NCBI GenBank assembly: GCA_036677685.1
Contig: JAVBWA010000033.1
Coordinates: 62,001-126,000, forward strand
Origin: JAQUBU01 sp036677685
GTDB taxonomy: Bacteria > Bacillota > Syntrophomonadia > Syntrophomonadales > Syntrophomonadaceae
Length of the DNA stretch: 64,000 bases
Direction: 5' to 3'
Shown: in pieces, positions 17,639 through 25,801 of the stretch
Layout: each line of letters begins with the position of its first letter
Position numbering within the stretch: the first letter of the stretch is position 1
Program-made: the position numbers and the translations under genes
Notes under the pieces: generated by a model
What the model was told of the DNA's origin: nothing
Database searches by the model: none
Seen by the model: the letters and a program-made list of their open reading frames with translations, nothing else

Positions 17639-18208
17639 GTGAAAATTGCGTTTATTATCTATACTGATTTGACTCTATTAGATTTTGCGGGAGCCTATGA
17701 TTCGATTACAAGATTAAAAAGTATGGGATTTATAAATGATTTGGAATATGATCTTTGTTCCTTAGAAAATATTGTGAAATCATTCGAAGGAGTAGAAATA
17801 GTACCACATAAAGTAAATAATGATTTATCCGTGTATGATTATATTTTTATTCCAGGCGGAAACGGAATAATGGAATTATTGAATAATAACGATTTCTTAT
17901 TATGGGTTAAAAATATTTCTAAAAATGCCATAATAACTGCAGTTTGTGGAGGTTCACTAGTATTAGGTGCCGCAGGATTCTTAAATGGGAAAAAAGCAAC
18001 TACGCATCCAATGTTAGTGAACTTCTTGAATAAATACACAGAGAATGTTTCAACTTCAAGAATTGTTGAAGATGGTAACATAATAACAGCTCGAGGCGTA
18101 ACATCATCAATAGACTTGGGGTTATATTTGTGTGAAAAAATTGGGGGATCAGAAATTAGAGAAAAAATTCAAAAGCAAATGGATTATATGGCGTATACAT
18201 GCGAATAA
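17639..18208 (+). CDS. DJ-1/PfpI family protein
   Basis: A 189-residue protein of the DJ-1/PfpI (class I glutamine amidotransferase-like) family. It has the nucleophile elbow ITAVCGGSLVLGAAGFL at residues ~99-115 and IFIPGGNGIMELL upstream. Family members include glyoxalase/deglycase-type and chaperone-like enzymes and N-terminal parts of regulators, so the exact activity is open. The GTG start follows AAGAAGG. The codons are much richer in A and T than those of neighbouring genes, suggesting acquisition from another genome together with the acetyltransferase remnant behind it. Confidence 0.75.
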   Translation: MKIAFIIYTDLTLLDFAGAYDSITRLKSMGFINDLEYDLCSLENIVKSFEGVEIVPHKVNNDLSVYDYIFIPGGNGIMELLNNNDFLLWVKNISKNAIITAVCGGSLVLGAAGFLNGKKATTHPMLVNFLNKYTENVSTSRIVEDGNIITARGVTSSIDLGLYLCEKIGGSEIREKIQKQMDYMAYTCE

Positions 18209-18214
18209 TTCCAT

Positions 18215-18473
18215 TTTAAATGCTTGCCTCGTTTTGGAGATCCCTCCTATTACCACCGTTTTGGATTTGAAAATGCGGAAAAATTTGATATACATACGGC
18301 TGAGGGAGAAAACTTTGGCAAAAGAATTGTATGCCGGAAGTCTGCAAGGAATTACAGGCAGGTATTTTGAGGACGCAGCGTTTAAAGTAGACAAAGAAGA
18401 ATCTGAGTTATATGACCAGGGGTATCCAAGCAAGCAGAAGGAAGTTACTGCTACACAGTTGTTTAAAGATTGA
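18215..18473 (+). pseudogene. Frameshifted 3' fragment of a GNAT acetyltransferase gene
   Basis: Three pieces in two frames together spell the C-terminal part of a GNAT acetyltransferase: ACLVL, then GDPSYYHRFGFENAEKF from 18236 in another frame, then KELYAGSLQGITGRYFED back in the first frame from about 18317. The YYxRFGF motif is typical of this enzyme group. At least two indels and a missing 5' half make it non-functional. It is AT-rich like the preceding DJ-1 gene. Confidence 0.7.
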
Positions 18474-18496
18474 TTAAGAGAGGAGAGATTTCAGTA

Positions 18497-18739
18497 GTGA
18501 CCGAGAAAGGTAAAAAACTGAACAATGAAGAACTGCAACAGGCTGTCGGCGGAGGAATTAGCAATTTGCCGCCTGATTCTGAGCCTCCCAAATCGGACAG
18601 GTTCGAAAACACAAGTATAACCAACGATAAAGGCTGGACAAAATGTTATTTTGCGTACAAAAATACCGGTGATTGCCACTTTTGCATTCACTTCCGCACC
18701 AGCGGCTGTGTCGACGGCTATCATCAGCCTCACGGGTAA
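18497..18739 (+). CDS. Double-glycine-leader peptide with a four-Cys core
   Basis: An 80-residue product. I take the GTG at 18497, about ten bases after AGAGGAGA, rather than the upstream TTG. Leader: MTEKGKKLNNEELQQAVGGG, with the L-[SN]-x-E-E-L-x-x-V-x-G-G pattern seen in its neighbours. The core of ~60 residues is polar and holds four Cys (CYFAYKNTGDCHFCIHF and SGCVDGYHQPHG). It is probably exported by the C39 transporter at 9216-11363. Function of the core is unknown; the Cys could bind metal, form disulfides or be modified. Confidence 0.62.
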   Translation: MTEKGKKLNNEELQQAVGGGISNLPPDSEPPKSDRFENTSITNDKGWTKCYFAYKNTGDCHFCIHFRTSGCVDGYHQPHG

Positions 18740-18949
18740 ACCGGCGGCAATAGTCTGACGGTTTCTTGTTGAACCAACTCCTTAAATGATTTGCCGGACA
18801 TGCCAAAAACATAATCATTGTGACGCAACAGGCTTCCCGTAATTTATATGCCGTACTCATTGAGTATTAGTATTGCCTGTATTGCGCTGGACTGCGGGCT
18901 GATCAATCGTAGGCCTGTCGGGTTGATATTGGGAAAGGATACTTGCAGC

Positions 18950-20152
18950 ATGAAAAATCAAGGCAATGTTGATTTGAGTACAGATTTTTGCGGGCTGAGA
19001 CTGCCCAACCCTTTTTTACTGGCCTCGGCTCCGCCAACCGCTGATGCGGCCAGGATAAAACGTGCCTTTGCCCTGGGATGGGGCGGTGCGGTTACCAAAA
19101 CCATCCCACCGGATGACATGGTGATAAGCGATGTCTCCCCGCGTTTAAACGCTTTACGGAACCAACGGGGAGCAGTTTTCGGCCTGGAAAACATTGAACT
19201 GATCAGCCCTAAACCGCTTTCGGTCTGGCTGGACGAAATCCGGGATATAAAGCGCTGTTACCCGGAAAACGTGCTGATAGCCAGCCTGATGGCCGAAGTA
19301 CGCAAGGAACAATGGCAGACCATGGCGGTTTCCCTGCAGGAGGCAGGGGCCGATGCCCTGGAGCTTAATTTCTCCTGCCCGCACGGTATGCCGGAAAAAG
19401 GCCTGGGTTCAGCCATCGGCCAGGATGAGGAACTGACCGGGCTTATCACCTCCTGGGTCAAAAATGTGGTATCCATACCGGTAATCGTCAAGCTTACACC
19501 AAATGTTACCGATATAGGAAGGCTGGCATTAGCCGCCGAAAAAGGAGGAGCCGACGGTCTGGCTGCTATTAATACTGTACAGTGTCTTTCCGGGATAGAT
19601 CTGAACACATTTGAACCCATGCCATCGGTAAATGGTTTTTCCACTTTTGGCGGCCTGTCAGGTCCGGCCGTAAAACCTATCGGGCTGCGCTGCGTTGCCC
19701 AAATAGCCCAGGCGTCCGCATTGCCCGTCTCGGGTATGGGCGGTATCAGCAGCTGGAAAGAAGCAGTTGAGTATATCCTGGTAGGAGCCGGCAATGTACA
19801 GATATGTACCGAGGTAATGCTGAAAGGCTATGGTATTATCAAAGGCTTGACCGAAGGATTGACAAGGTATTTAAAAAACAAAGGCTTTCATGAAGTAAAC
19901 AGTCTGAGAGGACGTTCTTTGCCCAAACTGACCAATCATGAGTCTCTGGACAGAAACTACCGCATATTGCCGAATGTCGATAATCAGACTTGCACCGCCT
20001 GCGGGCGTTGTGTTATTGCCTGTCGTGATGCCGGCAGCAATGCCCTTCTGATCCACGATTCCAAGCTCACTAGAAAGGAGGAGGCCTGTGACGGATGCGC
20101 CCTCTGCATAAATCTGTGCCGGTCCCTGAAAATGGAAATTAAATCTTGGTAG
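18950..20152 (+). CDS. preA: PreA-like dihydropyrimidine/dihydroorotate dehydrogenase with two [4Fe-4S] motifs
   Basis: A 400-residue protein with a flavin-binding barrel of the dihydroorotate dehydrogenase family (residues ~5-310: ELNFSCPHGMPEKGLG; PVSGMGGISSW). A ferredoxin-like end (~345-400) follows, with CTACGRCVIAC and CDGCALCINLC. This layout matches PreA, the catalytic subunit of NAD-dependent dihydropyrimidine dehydrogenase, which reduces uracil and thymine. The usual PreT partner gene is not adjacent, so the in vivo substrate is uncertain. I prefer the ATG at 18950 because the ~34 codons before it do not look like protein. Confidence 0.8.
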   Translation: MKNQGNVDLSTDFCGLRLPNPFLLASAPPTADAARIKRAFALGWGGAVTKTIPPDDMVISDVSPRLNALRNQRGAVFGLENIELISPKPLSVWLDEIRDIKRCYPENVLIASLMAEVRKEQWQTMAVSLQEAGADALELNFSCPHGMPEKGLGSAIGQDEELTGLITSWVKNVVSIPVIVKLTPNVTDIGRLALAAEKGGADGLAAINTVQCLSGIDLNTFEPMPSVNGFSTFGGLSGPAVKPIGLRCVAQIAQASALPVSGMGGISSWKEAVEYILVGAGNVQICTEVMLKGYGIIKGLTEGLTRYLKNKGFHEVNSLRGRSLPKLTNHESLDRNYRILPNVDNQTCTACGRCVIACRDAGSNALLIHDSKLTRKEEACDGCALCINLCRSLKMEIKSW

Positions 20153-20170
20153 TAAGGGGACCGGGAAAAC

Positions 20171-20195
20171 GATGGTTCTTTTGCCCGGGGAAGAT
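20171..20195. repeat. GGTTCTTTTGCC-type repeat copy
   Basis: GATGGTTCTTTTGCCCGGGG lies just after the preA stop. Close relatives occur at 17458, 38649 and 54444, always between genes. A similar longer stretch (TTTTGCCCaGGGAAGA..TCCCCAA) appears at 22188-22212, beyond the radical SAM gene, so related sequence flanks that cassette on both sides. Confidence 0.45.
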
Positions 20196-20291
20196 CCCCA
20201 AGACTGCTGTTATGCTGAATTACTGCGAGACAAAGGTTTGATGGTAAATCATTTTCAGAGAAAAACGCAGCCCATTGCTCCGTTCAACCTG

Positions 20292-20705
20292 CTAATGTTT
20301 GACAAGAGCACCATAACCATAAAGCCCACATATACATTCATGCTGGGGATAAACGTCGGTCTGTTGGCCCAGACCGTATGCTACGCAAGCACAAGTACAA
20401 TTACGGCCAGATCCTCCGCCGCCTATTACGCATATACATTCAGTCATGTTACCTCCTACTTTGCCTCCGGTGACGGCAGCCAGCTCCTCATTGGACAGGG
20501 GCTTTTTTTGAGACTGGGAGTATTCCTTGAGCTCCTCCAGAGTAAAATCAAATCCGGCTTCTTTGGCCAGGGGAATGAGTCGGCTTTCAATGATGTTTTC
20601 TTGTCGAGCCTCAGCCGGGATTTCGTTGAGAACCATGAACTTTTTCTGTAACTCTTCGTTTTGGGATAATGCCTCATAAAATCTTTGCACATCTTCTTTC
20701 GCCAT
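20292..20705 (-). CDS. Nif11-type leader peptide with CxC-rich core (RiPP precursor)
   Basis: A 137-residue precursor with AAAGGAG eight bases before its ATG. Residues 1-85 are a Nif11-like leader (DVQRFYEALSQNEELQKKF; IPLAKEAGFDFTLEELKEY) ending in the cleavage region LSNEELAAVTGG. The core of ~55 residues is rich in Gly and Cys, with CxC motifs: CIC, CTCAC and CIC separated by Gly-rich spacers. Such precursors are modified on the core and then exported by C39 transporters. It follows the radical SAM gene by 15 bases on the same strand, so that enzyme is the probable modifier. Confidence 0.8.
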   Translation of the reverse strand: MAKEDVQRFYEALSQNEELQKKFMVLNEIPAEARQENIIESRLIPLAKEAGFDFTLEELKEYSQSQKKPLSNEELAAVTGGKVGGNMTECICVIGGGGSGRNCTCACVAYGLGQQTDVYPQHECICGLYGYGALVKH

Positions 20706-20720
20706 GTTTACGATCTCCTT

Positions 20721-22010
20721 TCATATTGCCCAGCGGGCTTTAATCTTTTCTTCATAGTTGTTTTGAAAGAAATAACAGGTGAAATCGTCGCAGCCCAGGT
20801 ATTCGCGGTAGCTCATCAGCGCGCCGGCCCGGCACCCACCACCGCAATATAGCCGGTGTTCGCAGGCAGCACATTTTTCGTTCGCCGCCAGCAAATCCCG
20901 CAAGCGGGTATCGATAAGAGCGAGATAACTGGAGCAGTTCAATGCCTGGACAAGCGGCATTTCAGTAATGTCAGGCATATTATCCTGAACCGGCAAGCCG
21001 GTTAGGGGTATACAGGGCAGGAGTTTGCCGTCGGCAGCAATATACATGGTGTTACGGGCGCTGGGGCATATGGTTTGGCTCAGTGCTTTTTCGCTGCCAT
21101 CATATTTCCTGCAGGGTATGGAGTATTCATCACTTCCTTTATGGCAGAAGAAAAATCCTCCCAGCATAATGGTGAGCGGGCTGCCAAGTCTTTTGTATTT
21201 GGGGATTAATTTCAAATAGGCATCGTATAATTCCAACACACCAAGGGTATATTGGCCGTTCTCCTTAATCCAGTTGCCGGATTCCGAAGTCGGGGAGGTT
21301 TTCCAGGACGATATGCCCAGTTCCGTTAAAAGCTTTAAGGTTTCTTCCAGTGTTTGCAGGTTTTCCCTATGCAGTGAAGTTTCAATGGATACATCAAATC
21401 CTTGAGCACGCAGTAAACGTATAGCCCGGATTGTCTTTTCCTCTGCTCCTTTCAGGCCCCTAAGCCAATCATGACAGCCCACCCCGTCAAAGCTGATCGA
21501 AAATGATGGCTTGATTCCTCTTAGCTGCAGCTCGGAAATCAGTTTTTCATTAACCAGGATGCTGTTTGTATAAATCTGGTCAATTCTAATTCCATGTTCC
21601 AGCAGTGCATCCACTATTCCCAGAAAATCACTGCGTACCAGGGGCTCGCCGCCGGTGAGCGATACCTCTCCAATACCGGCGGCGGATAACTGGCGGACGA
21701 TATCCAGGCATTGATCATGAGAGAGTTCTCCATATTTGGCATCCGGCGCAGACATATAGCAATGCCGGCAATGCAGATTGCATTTGCCGGTTATGGACCA
21801 GTGGGCCCGCTTTATGAAACGGCAGGGTATTAACTGGTATTTTTGGTTTTCTGAAAGGGTGTCGCCGTATTCACAACACTTAATAATCCCGTTTTCCAGC
21901 AACAGAGCAATAATCTGGCGATGAACCGGCAAAACCACAGGATTGTCAATATCCACCAAACCATTGCAGAAGGACAGGGCCTGGAAAGCTTGCTCATCCA
22001 GGAATTCCAC
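20721..22010 (-). CDS. Radical SAM/SPASM peptide-modifying enzyme (5' end damaged?)
   Basis: Contains the radical SAM cluster motif in TGKCNLHCRHCYMSAPDAKY, the LTGGEPLVRSDF motif, and a C-terminal SPASM domain (CPSARNTMYI, CAACEHRLYCGGGCR) for auxiliary iron-sulfur clusters. Such enzymes build thioether or other crosslinks in peptides; the Nif11 precursor just downstream is the likely substrate. Its overall look resembles maturases of the 'ACGX' kind, from memory only. The GTG at 22010 has no good ribosome-binding site. The same frame stays open to 22100 with protein-like sequence (YYKLKKPYVLRGWERLPYAV) but no start codon, bounded by TGA at 22103-22101. An ATG with AAGAAGG nearby (22101) is one base out of frame. 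Confidence 0.82.
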   Translation of the reverse strand: MEFLDEQAFQALSFCNGLVDIDNPVVLPVHRQIIALLLENGIIKCCEYGDTLSENQKYQLIPCRFIKRAHWSITGKCNLHCRHCYMSAPDAKYGELSHDQCLDIVRQLSAAGIGEVSLTGGEPLVRSDFLGIVDALLEHGIRIDQIYTNSILVNEKLISELQLRGIKPSFSISFDGVGCHDWLRGLKGAEEKTIRAIRLLRAQGFDVSIETSLHRENLQTLEETLKLLTELGISSWKTSPTSESGNWIKENGQYTLGVLELYDAYLKLIPKYKRLGSPLTIMLGGFFFCHKGSDEYSIPCRKYDGSEKALSQTICPSARNTMYIAADGKLLPCIPLTGLPVQDNMPDITEMPLVQALNCSSYLALIDTRLRDLLAANEKCAACEHRLYCGGGCRAGALMSYREYLGCDDFTCYFFQNNYEEKIKARWAI

Positions 22011-22281
22011 CCCGCTGGTATGGCTATTCTGAACAGCATAGGGCAGTCTCTCCCACCCTCTGAGTACATATGGTTTTTTGAGTTTGTAATAAACTTTGCA
22101 TCACCTTCTTTAAAAAGAATATCGAGATTAAAGGGAACATTCTATATAAAATTTGGTATTTGCTGCCTGTATGGGGCTGGCTGTTTTGCCCAGGGAAGAA
22201 CTGATCCCCAAAGGGTAAATTTGTGCTGAACTGATGGAAAGTTAAAAATCGCCGATAAAATATTTGCAGGGAAACCACCCT

Positions 22282-22334
22282 TTGTAAAATTTACAAGTAA
22301 ATTTATACTACTTAGCTAGGTTCAGAGATATAAT
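22282..22334 (+). promoter_or_regulatory. Operator-like palindrome and promoter before the 22385 peptide gene
   Basis: TTGTAAAATTTACAA at 22282-22296 is a perfect palindrome around a central A, the kind of site bound by a small dimeric repressor or activator. TATAAT at 22329-22334 is an exact -10 box, 51 bases before the ATG at 22385. The -35 box is not clear. The site also lies upstream of the divergent radical SAM gene and could control both. Confidence 0.4.
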
Positions 22335-22384
22335 GGAAACAACGATTTCTTGAATTATTAATAATCATGGGAGGTAACAGAGAA

Positions 22385-22588
22385 ATGAAAAAGGATTTGA
22401 ATGATCAAATATTATCGGAGGAGCGGTTAGACAATGTGCAGGGGGGATTTGGCGGAGGTGCCGAAGAGAGATGCTCGACCAGTTGTCAATATCCGGGATG
22501 TGGCTGGAAATATGTTGGGACTAAAGAAAAAGCGGCAATTGCCCAGCATAGTCATACTGAAGCTACCGGCCACAATCACTTTGCATAA
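22385..22588 (+). CDS. Double-glycine-leader peptide with zinc-finger-like Cys/His core
   Basis: A 67-residue product; the ATG at 22385 lies nine bases after GGGAGG. The leader has LSEERLDNVQGG, after which the core starts FGGGAEERC. The core contains CSTSCQYPGCGWKYVG and, after 14 more residues, QHSHTEATGHNHF, a spacing of Cys and His reminiscent of a C2H2 or DUF1059-like metal site. I infer an exported metal-binding peptide; a heavily modified RiPP is the alternative. A strong hairpin follows the stop. Confidence 0.6.
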   Translation: MKKDLNDQILSEERLDNVQGGFGGGAEERCSTSCQYPGCGWKYVGTKEKAAIAQHSHTEATGHNHFA

Positions 22589-22599
22589 AGCCAAAAAGC

Positions 22600-22627
22600 A
22601 GGGGGACGGTTAATTACCCGTCCCCCT
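22600..22627. terminator. Bidirectional hairpin terminator (GGGGGACGG stem)
   Basis: A ten-base perfect stem, AGGGGGACGG at 22600-22609 and its inverse at 22618-22627, with an eight-base loop. It lies between the convergent genes at 22385-22588 and 22647-24989. The T-run is weak. The stem shares the GGGGACGG core with the dispersed repeats, so it may be a repeat serving as a terminator. Confidence 0.6.
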
Positions 22628-22646
22628 AATTTCCATTTTGCTTCGT

Positions 22647-24989
22647 CTATAGAGTTTTACCCGTCAGGCCTTCGCGCTTAAGCAGAGCCTCATTTGAAGG
22701 TTCCCGGCCGACAAAGGATTTGAAGAGTTCCAGCGGGTTGACGGCGGCTCCGCGGGATAGCACCTTTTGGCGGAACTCCTCGCCGGTTTGACGGTTCATA
22801 ATACCGTTTTGCTTGAAGACTGTAAAAATGTCGGCTTCCAAGGCATCGGCCCATTTATAGCCGTAGTATCCGGCGGCATAACCGCCGTCAAAAATATGGC
22901 TGAACGCAGGACTGATCGCGGTTCCCGGAAGCGGGGGCAAGAGCCTGATGTCCCGTAGAACCTGAAGTTCAAAATCATCAGAACTGGCAGCTATCGGCTG
23001 GGAAATGCTGTGCCAGGCCATGTCCAGCAGGGAATACTGCAGCTGCCCAACAAAGCCGGAGGCATTGCGAAGAGTGCGGCTTTGCTGAATCTTGTTTATC
23101 ATATCATCGGGCAGGGTTCCCCCGCTCTGGTAATGCCGGGCGCAAAGCTTTAAAAAGTCCTTTTCATAAGCCCAATTCTCCATTAATGTGGATGGTACTT
23201 CGACAAAATCCCAGCATATGTTTCCGTTCGAGGAAAGACTGCCGTAGTTGACATCGGAAAGCAGGAAATGCAAACCATGGCCGAATTCGTGCAAGAAAAC
23301 GGTAAGATCGTAAAAGCTCAGCAAGGCGGGAGTGTTGTCGGTTGGTGAAGGATAATTAAATACCAGATTCACCAGGGGCCGGATGTTTTCTCCATTCTGC
23401 TTTTCCTGGGTTCTGAATGTGGTTGCCCAGGACCCGTCGCCTTTTCCCTCGCGGCAGAAATAGTCCAGGTAGAATATGCCCAGGAACTGCTGCTTGTCAT
23501 CAAACACCTCGTAAACCTGAACATCTTTTTGGTAAACCGGAATATCCTTATTGGGAACAAAGTTTAAACCATACAGGCGGCGCGCCAGGTCGAACACGGT
23601 AGTTTGAACCTGCGGCAGGGAAAAGTAGGGACGCAGGGCTTGCTCATCAAAAGCATACTTCTCCCGCATCAATTTATAATCATAATAAGCCAAATCATAG
23701 GGCTGCAGTTCGCCGGAAAGTCCCTGGTCATTGGCATATTGCTGCAATTCCGCAATTTCCGCGCGGGCTGACGGCAGTGAAACGGCCATCAGGTCATTCA
23801 AAAAATTTGTCACGGTAGAGCTGTTCCTGGCCATCCGTTCTTCCAGAACATAATCGGCATAATTGCCATATCCCATAATATTGGCTTTTTCCAACCGCAG
23901 CTTGGCCATTTCCTTGATTAATCCCCGGTTATCCCGCTGAGAGCTCATCCCCATGGATTTGTACATCTGTTGCATTTCGCGGCGTTTGTCCCGGTTATCG
24001 GCAAAAGTCATAAAATCATAATAGGTGGGAGCATCCATGCCGAAATACCAGCCCTTGATTCCTTTTTCACTGGCGTCTTGAGCCGCGGCTTGAATCAGAT
24101 AGTCCGGCAAACCGCTTAACTCCTGTTCCTGCGTGATAAGCAAGTAGGACTCGTTGCCATCGGCCAAAAGATTTTGCGAAAAGGTGCTTGATAATTTGGC
24201 CAGAGAACTGTCAATCTCTCTTAACCGTCCCTGTTGAGCCTGGTTTAGATTAACCCCGTTGCGAACAAAACCCTTATAGGTATTTTCAAGCAGCATGCAC
24301 TGTTCGGGGGAGAGCTGTGAACGGTCAGCCTGCTTGTACACCTGTTCAATTCTGGCAAAAAGAGGCTGATTAAAGTAAATGTCATTATAATGGTCAGCCA
24401 GTAATACCGACGCATCCGTGGCTATTTTCTGTAAAGCCGGGTTGGTTTCGGAACTGTTCAGTGCGAATAAAACATCCGATATCCGGGATACCAACTCACC
24501 GCTTCCTTCTATGGCTTCAATGGTATTGGCAAAGTTCGGCTCCGCAGCATTATTAACGATCGTATCAACTTCGGCTTTTTCCAGGGCCAATGCGTATTGC
24601 AGGGCCGGCAGATAATGCTCCGGCTTGATCCGGTCAAAGGGCGGAGTCTGTCTGGGCGTGTCGAAGCTTTGCAACAGGGGATTGCTGCTGTGGCTGAGAT
24701 CTCCAATGTAAACGGTGCCGTCTTCCGGGACCCACAAAAGCGGAAGCTCCAATTGCGCGGCCAGGCTACGCAAAGGGACATAAGTTCTGCCGTCAATTAC
24801 CAGCGGCTGCCCGGTGGAATCATTGCTGCTCAGGGGAACGCCGTTTACTATCACCTGAATTTCCGAAGCTCCTGAGGCCCGTGAATCCTGGCCGGCAAAT
24901 GCCGGGTTTGGTGCCGACAACAGGATTATAGAAGCAATGACAATGTAGACAAAAAATCTTTTAATAGTTTTGTTAATTATTCCTGACAT
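22647..24989 (-). CDS. Secreted M3-family oligopeptidase with N-terminal stalk domain
   Basis: A 780-residue protein. It has a signal peptide (IVIASIILLSAPNPAFA), then a ~60-residue copper-amine-oxidase-N-type stalk domain (VIDGRTYVPLRSLAAQLEL, residues ~35-95), then a full M3 metallopeptidase of the Dcp/oligopeptidase A kind. The zinc motif HEFGHGLHFLL is near residue 545, with the downstream Glu within WDFVEVPS. M3 enzymes cut short peptides and are normally cytoplasmic, so the signal peptide and stalk suggest a cell-surface version. A role in processing peptides outside the cell is possible given the nearby export genes, but this is inference. Confidence 0.85.
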   Translation of the reverse strand: MSGIINKTIKRFFVYIVIASIILLSAPNPAFAGQDSRASGASEIQVIVNGVPLSSNDSTGQPLVIDGRTYVPLRSLAAQLELPLLWVPEDGTVYIGDLSHSSNPLLQSFDTPRQTPPFDRIKPEHYLPALQYALALEKAEVDTIVNNAAEPNFANTIEAIEGSGELVSRISDVLFALNSSETNPALQKIATDASVLLADHYNDIYFNQPLFARIEQVYKQADRSQLSPEQCMLLENTYKGFVRNGVNLNQAQQGRLREIDSSLAKLSSTFSQNLLADGNESYLLITQEQELSGLPDYLIQAAAQDASEKGIKGWYFGMDAPTYYDFMTFADNRDKRREMQQMYKSMGMSSQRDNRGLIKEMAKLRLEKANIMGYGNYADYVLEERMARNSSTVTNFLNDLMAVSLPSARAEIAELQQYANDQGLSGELQPYDLAYYDYKLMREKYAFDEQALRPYFSLPQVQTTVFDLARRLYGLNFVPNKDIPVYQKDVQVYEVFDDKQQFLGIFYLDYFCREGKGDGSWATTFRTQEKQNGENIRPLVNLVFNYPSPTDNTPALLSFYDLTVFLHEFGHGLHFLLSDVNYGSLSSNGNICWDFVEVPSTLMENWAYEKDFLKLCARHYQSGGTLPDDMINKIQQSRTLRNASGFVGQLQYSLLDMAWHSISQPIAASSDDFELQVLRDIRLLPPLPGTAISPAFSHIFDGGYAAGYYGYKWADALEADIFTVFKQNGIMNRQTGEEFRQKVLSRGAAVNPLELFKSFVGREPSNEALLKREGLTGKTL

Positions 24990-25220
24990 GATACCACCTC
25001 CACAACTTAAGATGTTCGCTATTATTTGCCAAAAACCCTTTGAAAAATAAAAAAACTGCTATAATTATCCAAAGAATAAATCCAGGGTAACGGTTATGAA
25101 AAGGAGCCGGTAAATGCGTAACTGCAATAAGACGATAATATAATAACGAAGCGAGAAGATATACTTCGCTTCCTTAAACGGTCGGATTCCTATTAACCAA
25201 GCAAACGGCGGGTTCTAAGC
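24990..25220. other. Intergenic region before the PAS genes
   Basis: No gene is visible. A short imperfect hairpin (ACGAAGCGAGAAGATATACT, then TCGCTTC) lies at about 25147-25172. The divergent promoters for the peptidase and the PAS gene must lie here, but I see no clear boxes. Confidence 0.4.
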
Positions 25221-25280
25221 CCCCGCCTCGATGCAGCGGTGTGTTGATACTGCTCTGCAGTTTCTTCCGATGCTTAAAAG
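25221..25280 (+). repeat. CAGCGGTGTGTTG element, copy 1
   Basis: GCCTCGATGCAGCGGTGTGTTGA at 25225 (20-base core TCGATGCAGCGGTGTGTTGA) is followed after ten bases by GCAGTTTCTTCCGATGCT. Both parts recur at 58520-58628, and the first also at 26265-26310. Each copy lies 18-120 bases upstream of a gene on the same strand. It may be a dispersed repeat or a structured leader RNA. It matches no riboswitch I know. Confidence 0.55.
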
Positions 25281-25297
25281 TTGAATGAAGGTAGAAA

Positions 25298-25759
25298 GTG
25301 GTGCCGGAAATGCTTTATGAACAAATCTTGAGTAGTGCGTTAATATACGAGCACATTATCGAAAGTATGCATGATGGGGTTATCACCATTGATAATTCGG
25401 GAACCATAATTATGCTCAATCCATCTGCGGTAAAAATTTTCGCCAATGACAAAGAAAACATATTAGGTAAAAAATATTCGGAAGTTTTTTTTCGTTATCC
25501 GGAAAACGATGATTTTAACCAGGTGGTTCTGGATGCGGTTTATAAGTCTTTTATGAGCCATCATAGAATCTGTAAATACTACAACGGCAAAACCACAAAA
25601 CATCTCTTTGTCACCACATCGATTTTAAAAGTTCCCGATGATAAGGAAATCAAGACCTTGGGCGTAAATGTAATATTCAGCGACATTACCGAAGAACACG
25701 AACTCCGTAATGCGCTGGTAGCCGACAAAATAAAGTGGAGCGGCATCCTCAAAATGTAG
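25298..25759 (+). CDS. Single PAS-domain protein
   Basis: A 153-residue protein that is almost wholly one PAS domain (MHDGVITIDNSGTIIMLNPS, then GKKYSEVFF and VIFSDITEEHEL). PAS domains sense small molecules, redox state or light and usually sit before an output domain. Here no output is attached, so it may signal by binding another protein. The GTG start at 25298 follows GAAGG. It forms a tandem pair with the next gene, from which it differs mainly near the N- and C-termini. Confidence 0.7.
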   Translation: MVPEMLYEQILSSALIYEHIIESMHDGVITIDNSGTIIMLNPSAVKIFANDKENILGKKYSEVFFRYPENDDFNQVVLDAVYKSFMSHHRICKYYNGKTTKHLFVTTSILKVPDDKEIKTLGVNVIFSDITEEHELRNALVADKIKWSGILKM

Positions 25760-25801
25760 TCGTTAACAACTGTATATAACTTATGGAAGGTGGGGGTATG
25801 A

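Noticed and set aside
20172..20651. 159-codon + strand frame
   Set aside because: Antisense shadow of the Nif11 precursor gene, which has a real leader, core and ribosome-binding site.
22024..22278. 84-codon minus-strand frame upstream of the radical SAM gene
   Set aside because: Its second half is the out-of-phase reading of the radical SAM N-terminus; the first half has no recognisable features.
24990..25220. Intergenic hairpin considered as a riboswitch
   Set aside because: Only a short imperfect stem is visible, and nothing matches a riboswitch consensus I know.
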